A stretch of DNA of 64,000 bases from Trichobilharzia szidati (Eukaryota; Platyhelminthes; Trematoda; Strigeidida; Schistosomatidae): contig OX235277.1 of the NCBI GenBank assembly GCA_944472155.2, forward strand, positions 36,652,804 to 36,716,803, in the 5' to 3' direction. Shown here piece by piece: positions 46,001 through 61,000 of the stretch. The translations under genes were made by a program, and so were the position numbers. The number at the start of each line of letters is the position of its first letter. Position 1 is the first letter of the stretch. The notes under the pieces are model-generated. The model searched no databases, had not been told where the DNA came from, and saw only the letters and a program-made list of their open reading frames with translations.

Positions 46001-49000
46001 CTTGCAGTGTCCAGAATGTTGTCGTCGACCCTTGAAAATCCGAGCTAGGAAGTATAACTTTCGTACCAGTCGTACCCATATCCACGGCAGGTCTTGTAGT
46101 TGAACAGTCCCTGGCAATTGAAGTTGGCAAACTGGATCCTTAACTTTTAGGGAAGGTTTGTCGATGGGGGCCGAATTAGACAGGTTGAGATAAGATACGT
46201 GTCACCCCCGTTGGAGGCTGGTTTCTTTGCTTCTTTGTGTGCTTTGGTGCACATTGTTGTGGAGTTACTGGAATCTGACCGTGATCGGTTGTGGGCTGTT
46301 TCAGCTGTTACTGTTGTTTGTCTAGCAACGCGCGTGGACTTGCCCTGCCTTGTGTCAGTCGGCTGTACTTCCAGTCTCTGGCCTGCAATGGTTAACTTAG
46401 AATTCTCACGGACCAAAGGGATCCGACTATCTAACTAAAACAAAGTATTGTATCCAAGTCCTTGCTTCTTAGTGGTTAACAGACGCCCGTTTTAAAAAAA
46501 AATGTAGTTTGCTTACTGACATGTGTTGTTTATGCAGCCTTATTTCCTCTTTCTTTCCAGTATAGATGAATTAAAACGAATCAATTTAGACGTTTCAGCT
46601 TTGATCGCCTTTGTATCGGAGTTATCTCAGTTCAATCCAACATATTCTCCTTCTTCTGATCAACAACAAACTGACAGTGAAGAATCGATTTCTTGCAAGA
46701 TTTTAGAATGTTTACAATCTACTGAAAGACGAAGTCAACTACTGCGTCATCCTCCATTGAAGCCAAGTAAATTTGAATGGCTTATCGCATCGGAGGCTGA
46801 AGTTCCTGTCCTGCTTTCACTGGACAAATATCTTCGAGGTAAAAATGATATTTTCTGTTTTGATCGTTTGTTTGTATTTTGTAGTCACATGTTTTATGCT
46901 ACTGTTTACTTTGTCACAACATTACAGAGAATCGTAAACAGTTATTAACCCCCATTCAATAGCTGTATTTTAATGCCTCTTGTCAAGTGACTCACGACGC
47001 AAAGCCCACCAAAACGCGTTCAAAGTGAAAACGCGAGTAAGATGAGGCTGTCTGCCGTTGTTACCCATGATCTTCCTGGTTGTGTATAAATTGGATCATG
47101 CGACAAGCTGTGCGGAGTTGGATTGACAAAAAGACTCTAGAAGATCCAGATTTCGAGGGTCAGCTGTCTCTTTCACCTTCCTAACCTGGGCCGCATCGTT
47201 TCAACTACAGTCAGACGGCACGGATGTGGATGTGAAGGCCAGCCAGGATCAGGAAAAGAAGATAGGCTTTCATTACTCTAAAATCGGCTTAGATATCTAC
47301 AGAACACAACTCAATGAACATGATCCGAATTCTCAATACTGATATCAAGCAAGTGCTTCCATGTTGGTCCAGACACTTGGCTCATGCGTAAATTTTACTT
47401 AGTACATTGTATTATGCCTTAGAGTCATTGGTTCTATTGATTTAAGCTTTCGATTGGTTAATGTCTTTCAGTCACGAGGTTATACGTGAATACGTATGGA
47501 GATGTAGCTCGTTGACACAAGCACTTGGCTTTGAGCTGTGGTGGTGGGACTGCTGACTTCATGCCCAATTTTCCCTCCTTTCTGGGCTTGTTATAGGCTA
47601 AGTGGTGTTTAGGAATGAATCAGCTGGGGATCGAACTCGGGCCTGGTGGGCGTTCTACCACACTGTAAAGACAATATTTTCAGATTGAAATGAAGCACCT
47701 GCATTAACCGTTGCAATTGGATATCTTCATACGATGCCATGAAGAGGAATCTTTCATTATTTACTGGTCGAAAGCCCCTACTCTTTTGTTTTTTTCATCT
47801 AATAATAGTGTTCCTATTCACTGGGGAATCATACTGTCAGACTGCTGTTTCGGTTTTGAGTAGCATGTTGCTACAGTGGATTCTGCAGCCGAGTTGTTAA
47901 TAAGCGCATATCACGAGCCCCATGCGCGTTTTACTACATTTTTTTGGTCGGAGGATTTCATCACGAGCTGACATCAGTTAGAGAACCATTGGAAAACCAC
48001 CAGGGAGTACTGGACAGCTGTTTCGTCTTAGTTTTAGACTCTTCAACAGCACGCACACGCCGGAGTTCGAACCCAGGACCTTCTGGTTACAAGGCGAGCT
48101 AGCTCGTAGACCACTAAGCCACTGGGACCCGATCCAGTGGCCAGTCCATGGATTCTAACTTCTACCAATTTATGACATAGCGCAACCACTTCGCAATGTC
48201 TTCTTCGCGTTCAACCTGCCGTTACCTATTGATTACAGCTTCCCACTAGAACCCCAGGTAACTGCCTGAATAAGGCCAGTCGCTCGATTTAACAGATAAA
48301 TTTGGACGACGTAGTGTTGAAAAAAGCTGTACATTTTGTTCAGATGAAATAAACACGAGTAGTTCCAAATTGCTGAGTGTAATCAAGTTTTCCACTATCG
48401 ATAAACCACTGTGCCCTGTGTTCAGAGAACCTGTCATTGTTCCCCGTACTCTAGGTAACTGGCGTACAAGACTGAAGGTGAGAAGTACCTCTTGCTATCT
48501 ACCCTTGGATATAGATTCCAGATAATCAAATGCTAAACCTCTCACATCCATCCTTCGCTATCGGTTGAAGAGCCAAAGCTGATTAGCTGATCAAAGAAGT
48601 ACAGCTGAAAAAGAGAACTTTCTCCTCGATGAATCATTTTCAAGAGTTGTACAGTCGTATTATATATATTGAACAATGAATTCATAATACCAGTCAGATA
48701 CTGGCAAATTTGCTCTAGAAAATGTATTACGTAATATGAGTTGCAGTCTAGGCGGGAATGACTAATTGGACATTGGAAAAAGAAGTCAGAATTCGAAATG
48801 ACGGAATGAGTAAAAAATGACTTGACGTTGTGTACTTTGCTCCACAGGAACAAATAAACTCACAAATACACATTAAAGTGGCCAAAAACAGTATCTTATC
48901 CTCAATGTGCTTGACTGGATTAACTGTCTATTGGAGAATGTAATTCGTAAGGTGGTGGTTGCCTGAAATGTTTTCTTCGAACATCTAGAAAAGTCGTTCC

Positions 49001-52000
49001 TAAGAATTTCTGCTTCGTTGTCATCTTTGAATTCTAGGTTCATGTGAAGAGAGTTTTCTTAGAAACAATTGCAACTTTCCGCGACAGGTTTTTCTTTCAT
49101 GTTTTTGTCAACAGATCTGGGTGGATATCCATTTTCCCGTCGGATATCACTTTTTATTCCTTTACGTTCCAAGTGCAACACACGGCTTCAAGCTAGGGAC
49201 TTGAAGTTTCGGTAGCGGAGGCGTGTAGTTTTTACGGGATGGGGTTGCTAGCATCATGCTCAACCTTTCCTCTTTACCAGCCTTATTACTGGCTTAGCGA
49301 GGTAAAGGAGTGCGTCGGCAGGGGATTGAACCCTGGACCGAATGCGTGATCAGCGAGCGTTCTACCGCTGTGTCACCGACGCACGTCGGATACCACTTAG
49401 TGATTTTAATTCCGCCTGTATTGTATCTTGGAATGCTTAAACACTAGTTGTGCAGTAAGTTATGCTTTCAGATCAGTGAGATGAAGCTATCGAAGTCAAT
49501 AAACTGCCCTACCATGTTTCTTTGTGGTATATTGATCTTTGGATGGAATAGTCTTGCACTTCTAGTAAGTAGCACATCCAGGAATGGAAACGCCACATGT
49601 GATTCACGACTTAGGGTAGATTTTGTTGAAGTGTGTGTTGTTGTGGCGTTGCAAGTGTTGCGGAGATAGTATCGATCAAATTTTTTCATCACAAATAATG
49701 AAAGTATCATGTACGTATCTTTTGTAGTAGAGGTGCAAATTGCCTATTCACCTCTTTTTTCTTATGACTTAATATGGAAATATTCCATTCAACTGCAGCC
49801 GCTGAGACGATGGACTGGCATGATGAAGGAGGTCATAACCAGGGATTTCTTCAAATAAACTGACCGATAGCTGCTACCTTGATGTGGTGGTCTGTCTTGC
49901 ATATCGCAGTGACCCAACAAACTATACTGGCTGGAACTATTGTTCCTGTAGGTCCTACCTTGCCAGGAAGGTTGTTAGGATAGCGATTAGACTAAAAGCA
50001 TTTACCTGCATAGTGTAGGAACTTTCTTACACTATGCTGGGGGTCTGCGGGCGAAATCGTACTGCTGGGGAACAGGTATGTAACAGCAGTAAGGTGTTTC
50101 CCTCAGATGACCAGCATGCCACCTATGCTGTCTCTCAACTCTGGAGGTACGGGGTTAGAAAAGGTCTACCCCAAAAATTGTACATCCTGGCCTACCCTAC
50201 GGTGGTCCGTAACCGGCGGTAAATTTACTAATAAAGAACCAATCTAAGAAACCAGTTCATACAGGCCGTGTGTGACTGGCCTCAAGCAGTTGTCCCCTGG
50301 GCTCTGCGGTCATGCAACACTAACCCTCTTTCTGTTTTAGGTACCCGAAGAATCAATCAACTTCTTCGGTGTTGGCAGTGTGGGCCCACACACTTCCGAA
50401 AGCATACGAATTGCAGTAAATCGATAGGAGAGAAGATATTAGTTACCTTAACTGTTATCGGTTTATTTTTAGAGGTATAGATGTTGTGAAGTACCTTAGT
50501 ACTTATGAAACTTGCTTATTTTTAACCTTCGAATTATCTAGGACTCTGTGACACTCGATTCATACTTGACGTATGTGGCTTGGCAGTATGGTAAGCCTTC
50601 ACGCACATACACACACTTACACACCAAGTGTGGTTCACGAGGTAATATCAGGCAGTTTTAATTGCCTATGATGAACGGTATCTACGAGTTTTTGCAAAAA
50701 TTGTCGCCTCAATAATCGTATACACTTTCTTACACTAGAATCTAGTCCTACTTCAGTGAGACATTGACTAGAAGATTCATGCTTATATCAAATATTTCTA
50801 ATCGTAATTAAAAACTGTTTTGTTACGGTATACATATAATCCATAATCGAATATTTATTTATTTATTTATTTGTACCTAAATATGTGAGTAATTAATATT
50901 GTATATCAAATTAATTACATGTTTCATTTTGAGTATTTTTATGTGTGCGTGTGTGTCGACTATGGGAAAGTAGGGTTAACTTTCCACGTCTTTTGCATAC
51001 GCGGCGGGTGTGGTTTAAAATTCGATATTGGGATATTATTGCTCCAAGTGTGACGAAAAATTGATATCAGTTAAACGACCACTGAAAAACCAGGGAGTGT
51101 TGGACATCTGTTTCATCCTATTCTTTTGGAACCCACTGGCGTTCGGACGGAGGATCTTCCGTTTACAAGGGAAGCTTATAGACCATCAGCCACTGGGACC
51201 CAATCCAATGGCCCATGAATTTCAAATTCTGCCGATTAGGGATCTTAGCGCGGTAAGCAGCTGCTGTCATCTCCGGTGAGTAATTGTCCTGACTCCCGAC
51301 TGGATGGACTCCAGTGATCCCAACTTCTCACTAGAACTCCAAGCAACTTCATCCTGCAGCCAGTCACTAGCGAAAATCAGACTAATTCTCAACAGTTAGT
51401 AGGGATTTGATTTGTCTCATGTTCAACCACGGATTGAGAGAGAAAGGAACTATTGTTCTTATTTTATGTGTTTATAATTCTATAAAGATTTTGGTGCATT
51501 TTGTACATTCACTAAATACAGAGGGACATGTGTAGTTGAATACTGGATATTCTTAACCTAAGCGCTATTTTGTGTTAAATAAATGTGCCATTATAAATCG
51601 GAAGATGAATTGTTATCATTTAGAGGATCACTATAAACCAGGGAGGGCCGGAAAGATGTTCGTCGTAGTCTAGAACTCTTCAATGGCAGGCATCCTCGAT
51701 TCCACCAAAGATCCAACCCGGGACCTTCAGGTTATGAGGCGGGCCCAACGACGATTCAGCTAGTGGCATGGAATTCAATAACCCATGATTTCTAGCTTCT
51801 ATCGTTTTGCGATTTATAGCGACACCACCAGCCAGTAATACAGGTGAATGTTTGTCCTCAAACCCGACATGGTCCCTTTCACTGTTGATGAGTTTCAATA
51901 GACTAGGACGAAACGACTGTCCATTACTTCTTGGTTTTCAGTGGTTCCCTAACTGGTATCAACCTTGGAACAAATCAAATCTTTTCAAACTAACTCTTGA

Positions 52001-55000
52001 GGATATTTTTATTCCCTTCGGTTCCGAGTAGAACAGCATGTCTCAGCTCCATTTTGTTCTCTACTGTCTGTTTCAGCTGGCTCCATAAATGCTTATAGTC
52101 TTTTATTCGCTTCCCCAGGAATATCGTTGGACCCATGTTTAATTTATCGTTACCTATTCGAGTTTTATTTGAGGCTCCACCTGTTACGTGATGTCACTAC
52201 TGCTTAGCATATCTCCAATCCATCACCATTTCCTTCTGCATATTTTCTTGGCGATAGTTTCTAGGTTAGTTCGCTGCTAATCCCTTGTAGACATCTTATT
52301 TTCAGCATAGAGCGAAGGTAGCTGTAGGTGTAGGAAATACTTTTTGTAACGTATCAAGTCCCTGAATTACTTGGAAGCACTGATGATTTTGGCATTAGTG
52401 TTGAAAATATTTGAATCTGGTTCCTTTTTGTTGAGTTCTGTTGATCTCCACACGGATTTTTAGAGCAATGAAGGTTTGTCTTGCCTTTAACATCAATATT
52501 AAGAGCATCAAATAACAGGAAGAAAATTTATGCAACAAGTTATAAGGGTAGTTATAACATTAATGGCGTAGGTAAGGAAAACATCTGAACCAACTTCTTC
52601 TCTGGGTAAATAAATTAGGCTTTGATTAGACCCTAGTAACAATTGTGATGTGACTAGTCCTTTCTTTGGTGCAGACTGAGTTCTGTCAGTCACGTTTGCA
52701 ATGTGGCCACCATTCTGGGTAGCTCGCCATCACGGTACACATTGCTTTGAGGATATTAGATGGTTGGAGGGAATTGGTAGAAAGTCTGGGACCTAGGTGT
52801 CATGCAAGTTGGCACTCGTCAGTGAGATGTATCTGTAACCCTAAAGGAACTCATGTTCCTTCTGAGATTCGAACCCGTGTCACCCAGTGCTGCAGTCAGA
52901 AACGTTACCACTGAGCTAATCGGGCTCGCGATTGACCTCTTGTAGGACTGTACTGAACACGTTGATTGGACACTAGCTAGTAACTAGTGTGATGTGTCTA
53001 GTCCCTTCTTTGGTGCAGACTGAATTCTGTCAGTCAGTCCTACAGTAGCTCAGCCGCGAGCCCGAATAGCTCAGTGGTATCGTCTCTGACTGCTGCACTG
53101 GGTGACACGGATTCGAATCTCAGAAGGAACCAGAGTTCCTTCGGGATTGCAGATACGTCTTGCTGACTGGTGAGTGCCAACTTGCACGAAACCTAGGTCA
53201 GGCAAGGCTTCCTGCTGATTGCCTCCAACCATTTAATAACATAAGTCAAACATCTTATTGTGGATTCTGACGTCTTCAAAAATATTCAACAGACAAACTC
53301 TTGAGGTAAAATTAAAATTAATCAGAATACGGTAAATAATTCTGAAAGTCTTGCCAACATCTATTCAGTGTTCTTTATCCACGAGATGTGATAGAATAGG
53401 GATACAGATAAACCTTGTGTATCTCTTGCTTAACCTCGCGAGATGTTGTTCGGAAATCCGACGACAGACACGCCTAATTGTACGCCCAGTTTAACTGGTT
53501 CCCTATGAGCAGTCAAATTGATAGGTACTCACAGAAAAGGCGAAATTAGACACTTTACATTTAACTGCTGAGCGTAAAATAGGAGCGGTCGTTAAGAGAC
53601 AGCGTTTTTCATCCGTATTGAGTGCTCTTTTTATCGCACTACTTAAGCGTTATGTTATTATGTCACCGGTTATATTGCCGACAAAATGAAGGTATAAGAA
53701 CAAGGTCTTTTTCGAAACTGTTGATACTTTAGCTTCCCGTTACTTCAGATTTATGTTGTTGTCAATAAAATTCTCTGGGTAATAACGATTTTCACTCAGT
53801 AATTGCTTAATAATAGTGAGATCTTTATTAAGACATGCATCAGAGCAGATTACTCCTGGTCGGTGAACCAAATACTTTCTAAGTTATCTACCATTTTCCG
53901 ACTAATTTTAATTTTGCTTCAAGAATTTTGTCTGTTACATATTGCTGAAGAAATCACAATCCAGATTAAGATATCTAACTTATGTGTTTCAGAAGAAGCT
54001 AGTCCAGACGCTTTCCTTACCTTGACTATCAGTGTTTTAACTGTCCTTAGTTTGAATAAAGAAAGAACCAACATATTTGCAGACAGGATAATACGAACTC
54101 GTTATATTTGGTGGATTCTTTCTCTTCAACTGCCAACACCCTCAATAAATTAATTATATGTTACAAAATGGTGTCTGAACATACATTTTACAATGATTTC
54201 AAGTTATAGATAGAGAGTATAAGCAACATAATTTCAAAGATGATGTAAGTAGACAATTATTCAGTATTAAAATAGAAGCAAAATCTGAACTCTACCCACT
54301 GGTCTAATTACTATATAAATAGTTATTCTATTTTAATACTGAATAATTGTCTAATTACATCATCTTTGAAATTATGTTGCTCATACTCTCTATCTCTATC
54401 TATAACTTAACTGAACTTAACGATTTAGGAATCGACTTGTTACCAGGGAATAGTCTTATGGACTTAGAATATGCAGATGACATAGTCCTGTTAGCGGAGG
54501 ATGCTGACAAAATGCAGAGTCTTCTGAACACCTTGAGCAGCAATATTCGTATGTTTGGCATGCGATTCACCCCTGTAAAATGTAAGATGCTGCTACAGGA
54601 CTGACTGGACTACGTCAACTCCTAGCTTAGTGATAGGGAGTGAAGTGATGGAACATGTTGACCACTTCACCTATTTGGGAAGTTGTGTCAGCACCAGCGG
54701 ATTGATTGGTGACGAAATCTCAGCACGGATCCAAAAAGCTCGGGCTGCTTTCGCTAACTTACACCGTTTCTGGCGTAGGTGTCACATCCGACTATCAACC
54801 AAGGGACGTGTGTACTGCTCAGCAGTTCGCTCCGTCCTTCTCTATGGCTCTGAAATATGACCAATGCGAGTTGAAGACATGAGAAGGTTGACTGTTTTTG
54901 ATCATAGATGTCTACATTCTCTTTCTCACGTTAGGTGGCATAATACGGTAAGTAGTGTTGACGTTAGGCGTAGAGTGTTGGGCAAAGAGGGAAAATCGAT

Positions 55001-58000
55001 CGACGAGGGTATAAAGTTACATAGATTGAGATGGCTAGGTCACGTGCTGCGCATGCCTAACCATCACCTCCTCCGACGGGCATTACCAGCTGATATAGGT
55101 GCAGGTTGGAAAAGAGTAAGTGGTGGCTAAACAAAAACATGGTATCAATCCATGAAATCCCTGACAGTTAAACTGAGTCAGGTAGGGAAAGGCAGACTTC
55201 CGGGTTGGGGCTCTCGGGACTCTAAGAACCAATCAATGGCTGGAGACAATAGGTGACATGGCTCAAACTCATCGTTGTCAATGGCTTACGCAGATGTATT
55301 CAGTCTCTGTAATCTTTCATATTCCTTTCTACCATTACTCATTCTGTTTCACTCTTATACTTGTCAAAACTCTATTGATTCTCTCCACTTTCATCTTCTT
55401 GTCGACCTTTGTGTGCTATTTGGAACGTGGCAACTCGAACTGCTGCACTTCGGTGCCAAGTTCTATGTTGAATCCAGCCAGCCATCTATAACTTGAAATA
55501 GTTGTGGAGAAAGTATGCTCAGACACCATTTTGTAACTTATGAATTGATTTATTTGGGATGTAGGCAGTTGAAGAGAGGGAATCCACAAAATAAAACGAG
55601 TTCATATTATCCTGTCTGCAAATATGTTCTTTCTTTTTTAAAACTAATAAAGGGAACCAGATGCATGAAATGTCTTTAATTTGTTGCATACTTTTTCTTT
55701 TTAATTTTATATGATATTCTATTTAGTATTGTATTTTGAATGCTTATATATATATGTGTCTATATATATAACTGTTGAACCGAACAAGGAATATATCGAA
55801 AAGAATATTCTTTACTCGAACTTTCCTTTGTCTTGTAAATGTCTGAATGGGAATTTTAACTATATTGATGTCAATATAGCAAAAATATTCATTCAGACAT
55901 CTATAAAACACAAAATAATCGAGCAAAGAATATTCTTTTCGATAAATTCCTCTCCCGGCTCTACAATTATATGTATGTTTATATACACAGAATATTCTAG
56001 ATTAGTAGTTAATAACAATATTAGCGTTTTTTTAAATAATATCGATTTGTAAATATATGATCAATGCTATTGCAGTTCATTAAAGATGCTTAAATTATAA
56101 TGATAATAATAAATATATAATAGCGAATAGAATATCAACCAAAATTAGGGAAATTTCACAAAAATTCTGCATTATTCAAACCTGGATGGCCAAGGTAATG
56201 ATAACGTCTGAACTAACTTCTTTTGGATGCATAAATTAGGCTTATTAATATGAATTCCCACAGCCTCAGCAATATTTAGTAGTCGAACTCTTAAGGCAGA
56301 ATTGAGGTTCGTAGGTATGCGGTAAATTACCTTGAAAGCATGATTAACGTCAATCTTGTGTTCTGTATCCAGAAGATGAGACAGAATAGCGCTGCGAATA
56401 GATTTTGTTTATCCTTTGCTCAACCACTATGCAGGGTGATGTTCGGAAATTCGACGAGAACTGTAATTGCATTGATCATACTTTACAAATCCATATTATT
56501 TAAAAAACACTAATGTTGTTATTAACTACTAATCTAGAATATTCTGTGTATATAAACAGACATATAATTGTAGAGCCTGGAAGAGGAATTTATCGAAAAG
56601 AATATTCTTCTTTGCTCGATTATTTTGTGTTTTATATAGATGTCATCTTTTTATTTTAATTTTTGTTCTGTTTATCCTTTTTTTTTGTCTAAAGGTAAAG
56701 TTCCAATTGTTTGTCTCAGTGCTGTACATTCCTTTTTAAATATTGTTGCATTAATCTCGGGACCAGGTGAATGGAAACGTGCAATCCAGTTGATTAGTCG
56801 ACTAGTTGTAATACCAGATTTAGATGCTTGTGGTAAAGTTATACCTCCATTTGGAAAACCAAAAGAATCTAGAAATACTAATAATTATTTATTAACACAG
56901 GTAAGCATTTTACATATTCCATATTCGTTTATAATAGACAGTGTATTGTGCGTCGGTGGTCAGTCTAGTGTCAGAATGCTTACCAGCCACACCGGACCTG
57001 GTCAGGGGTCTGATTCCCGACTGACGCATTCCGTCTAAACCTCGACTAGTTTAAAAGGTGACAATAAGTTTGGAAAGTGCGGGGTATGAGAGGCTAGGAA
57101 CCCCTTGCCCTGTGAAAACGGTTACTGTGACTTCAAAGTTTCAAACCTGCAGCTTTGTGTTCCACTTGGAAAGCATACTTTGTACGGCGCATTGTGGATT
57201 TTTCGATTCCAACTGGATTTGCACAAAGGTTGATGTAAAAATGTCACGTTTATGTTTGTTTGTGTAAATATTTGTAATATATAATGTCATGACCGCTGTA
57301 GTTATGTTATCGAAGCTGGGATGGTTTAGTTACGAAGCCCTGTTTCGCCTCTTCCATGTGTATTTACCAGTTTAACTGCCCGCACGCAGCTAGTTACATA
57401 GGGCGTACGATCAGGCAAGTTCATCGTCGAGTTTCTGAACACCTCCCATCTTGGTTTGGTAAAGCTCCGAATAAAGGTATACGCAGCTCAATACTAGCTC
57501 ATCTCGTTGATACTGGACATCAAGTCGACTCTAACAAAGCTTATAAAGTTATATATCGTATATCATTCAACCTCTCGCCGCATGTTCTACGAGTACGACT
57601 TTTACATACAGCAGAGACAATCGGAATTCATCTGAACAAACGAAATCTATGTTTTCAAAAGAAATTTGTACAGTTCCTTTCTTTGCCATAATATGTATTA
57701 AGTTTTTAAAAACAAATTTTTCCCCTCCCCTTGTAACTATCTTTTGACTTTGTTAATTTTTACAATTCTAACTAATTCTATTAACTTGTTTGTATTTTAC
57801 CTGCCTCTTCTGAGTCATCCTATTCTTCTTAGTCATCAATGCTATTTTGAAAATTTTTTGATTATGTAATAACTTGTTGCTAACCCAACGCCTAAGGATC
57901 AACTTATCTTGAATTCCGTAATTAATCAGTTTTCACCCGTCTTTTCAAACTTAGATATCTTGTTGCTAACATCTATTAGTTATTTGTTTTGATAACCTTT

Positions 58001-61000
58001 AACCTCTTGATTTTACCCCCGCATATACCTAAAATTGATTAACTAATATAACCACTTGACTGGTAAAAAAATTTTGATGTAAGAAACTATATATTAGTGT
58101 AGAGCCAGCCGATGATGAGGAACTAATTGAAAAGAACTGCATATTTCTTCGGTCAATCTGTTTTTTTTTACAATTGTGTTTCCAGATAACATCTTCAGCG
58201 TATACTTCAGTTTAAAAATGAGTTTTTTGAATTCTGCATGAGTTTATCAGCCATCTCTCCCGGTTACCTGGGAAGTGATTGAGCATCTGTAAATACTCTC
58301 TCTCACTCCTTAGTTCACGTGCGTTAGTATTGGTTATTTTGTTGAATTTTTTTCCATGTGATTTCCTTAAAACCTCACTTTATTTATGAGTCTACGCTGA
58401 AGACAATAAAAGCTTCACAACTAAATCTTCCAGCTTACATAAAGCAAATATATAACAATGTCATCCACCTGAGCTGCAAATGTTCCCCACCATATCTAAA
58501 AGTCATAACTTTTTAGGTTCTGATTATTATTCCCTTGCATTCCTAGTGGAACATAGGACTTCGGCAGCACATCTCCATTTCACCGTGTCCTGTGAAGTAG
58601 TGTTCAGGTAGCTCTACCGTCACCCATAAGCCCATTATTCTCTTTTCACATAATCACCATGTTACCCTCGGACGCTCAACTCGTCGTCTCCCACTCGGAT
58701 TCCGCGTGACTTCACTGGTATACCTCGACAGGGTATGTCCAATCCATCTCTGTTCCTTTCCGCATATTTGTTGGGCGGTAGGTTCTTGGTTGGTCGGTTG
58801 CTAGAGATCCTAGTTGTCAATCCTCTCTGGCATGCTATCTTATCTTTAGTATTGACTAAAGGCGTCAGTCGTAGTCTGTTGGAAATGCTTGAAGTGACAC
58901 ACTCTCTAAGTGTGTCTGAACCATATAGAAGCACTGACTTGCTATCAGTGTCGAAAATCGTTATCTTGTTCTTTATGTTGAGTGCAGTAGATTCACACAC
59001 TAATCTCTGAGTAATGAAAGTCTGTCTTGCTTTACTAATCCTTCCTTTGACATCATCGTCTTCGCTGCCAGAAAATTCAAACCAATAAATATTAAGCTGC
59101 GTTGTTAATGGATAAGTTTCTACCGTGATTTTTCAACTTGATTCTGCTTTAATCAACTATTCTAGCCTTGCTGCATCAAGATTGACCTGAACAACTCGTT
59201 TGTATAACTGCCTGTCGTGCATGTTTCCAATTCGCGATTCATACAGTTTGAAGCCGAGCTTATCAGTGGTGTACCTGGATCTCTACTCCAAACGAGGGAA
59301 ACTGCCGTCCGGTGTTTTAGATCACTTCGATCTGGCCGGTTAGCAAACAGTACTGGTTGATATGCTGTCCAACTGTAACGGTAGAAGATAGGAGGACTGG
59401 TAATGGACTATATTATTGAGGAAAAGCATCATGTTTATACATTTTTAGCTACATTAAACGTCTGCTAAGACAGCGGGCGGACAATGAACTGTTCTCATTG
59501 GTTGGCGATTGGTCCAAGGTTGAACAGAGGGACGGAGAATTGTCCAATAAGATTGTTTCCAGGTTCTTAATATTGTGCATAAAGCTGACATGATTACCTT
59601 ATCATTTAACGCTTATTTTGTTTGTTTCTGTTCTTATAATTTAGCGTATAATGGAAGTTGGTAATACACTGGAGGCGCTTACAATTACATCAAATGCTGG
59701 TTTCCTACGATCTGTGCGTAAATCAGTGAGTTAATTTTTGATGGCAGTTTTTTGAATGCTATGGAATGGTTAATGGTGAATATTTACCCTACCGTATATA
59801 AATAATATTTCTGAAATAATGGCTAGGAAATACTAAGACCATTCGGACGGGAATCACTACATGGGGCCACCAGCCAGTGTCATCGGCGTGAGGACAAGTA
59901 CGTGCAGAAGACATTGGCAGAATGCTACAAAATTTCTTTATAATGGAGAAGATTTAGGTATTTGTGTTCGCTGAGCTGTGTGGTTTATTCGAGAAGCTTA
60001 CACTGCCCTACTAGACAACATCTTCAGCACACACTTCAATTTGTTGAAGTGAGCTTTAGGATTTCTCCACGAGTTTATAAGTCATCTCTCCTATTGGGTG
60101 ACCTCGGGCGCGATTGGCTACCTTTGTGTGTTTCCACACCCTCATGGACGTCTTCCAAAAGAATGGATATCCATGGAACTTCATTAGAAGACATCTACCC
60201 CCAAGCCAACCTACCAAATCAAAGGCCCCCAAGGGAGGCACAAAGAAAATCACCCTACCCTATAAAAAGGACATCTCAGAAATCACTGCAAGACTCTTCA
60301 AACCTTTAGAAATCGATGTTGCACACAAACCAACAAAGTCAATTAACTCGGCCTTGTGTCAACAGCGGAAGAAGAGAAAACCAACATCATCTACAAAATA
60401 AATTGTAACGACTGTGAAAAAAACTACACTGAGCAAAGTGGACGTCCTCTTCGTCTTCGCATCCATGAACATAAACTAGCAATTAAAAGACATGACATTC
60501 ACTCCCTCATATCGCTGCATACAGACAACCATGGATTTCAGTTCGTCAGGGGAAACACCAAGAATGCTAGAGGAATTTTAGAAGCCTGATATTCCAGTGA
60601 ATCGCCAGTTAATAGACACACTGACATGGACAAGATTTATCAATATATAAGAAAGAAACCTCATACACAAAGGGTCAAACTTGAGGTCAAGGAAGCAATC
60701 AGCACCAACAGAAGTAGTCTAGAGGGTCTGAAAATACACAAAACACACATTCAAGGTCAACTATCAAAAGAGATGACTTATAAACTCGTGGAGAAATCTA
60801 AAAGCTCACTGCAAATTGAAGTATGCACTGAAGATGTTGCTTAGTAAGGCGATGACTGACTGAATGTTTTCAACGTAGAACCTCAATGGTGTTAACCCTA
60901 TTATATCGCTTCACACGGGGGTTAGAACGCGGACAGCTATGGTCAAAGACAGCTAGTTAGTCTTTTCACACCTTCTTTCAATGGCGATGTCTCGCTCACA

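Larger units (their letters stand above)
52505..53545 (-). mobile_element. PLE-A GIY-YIG fragment interrupted by two SINE-2 copies
   Basis: C-terminal piece 52505-52634 (ctgaaccaacttcttctctg is the reverse of the QKKLVQ end) and upstream piece 53255-53545 (gtgatagaataggga, cggaaatccgacgacagaca) are collinear on the minus strand. Both decayed. Confidence 0.65.

Noticed and set aside
50386..50440. CCHC zinc knuckle of a gag or ORF1 protein
   Set aside because: Spacing of the Cys and His residues does not fit C-X2-C-X4-H-X4-C.
53060..53135. tRNA gene on the plus strand
   Set aside because: A and B boxes are good, but it is the SINE-2 head, repeated in inverted form at 52.9 kb and 41.8 kb.
58100..58150. 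Hammerhead in the pLTR-like end (gccgatgatgaggaac...gaaaag)
   Set aside because: Contains GATGA and GAAA, but no stem II or stem I pairing that closes the core.
59726..59734. Stop codon right after exon 7 as the gene end
   Set aside because: gtg agt taa is read only if the GTGAGT donor is not used. The conserved C-terminus (ARALTE) appears in phase at 61231.
60056..60253. 65-codon minus-strand ORF
   Set aside because: Shadow of the plus-strand PLE-C coding sequence.
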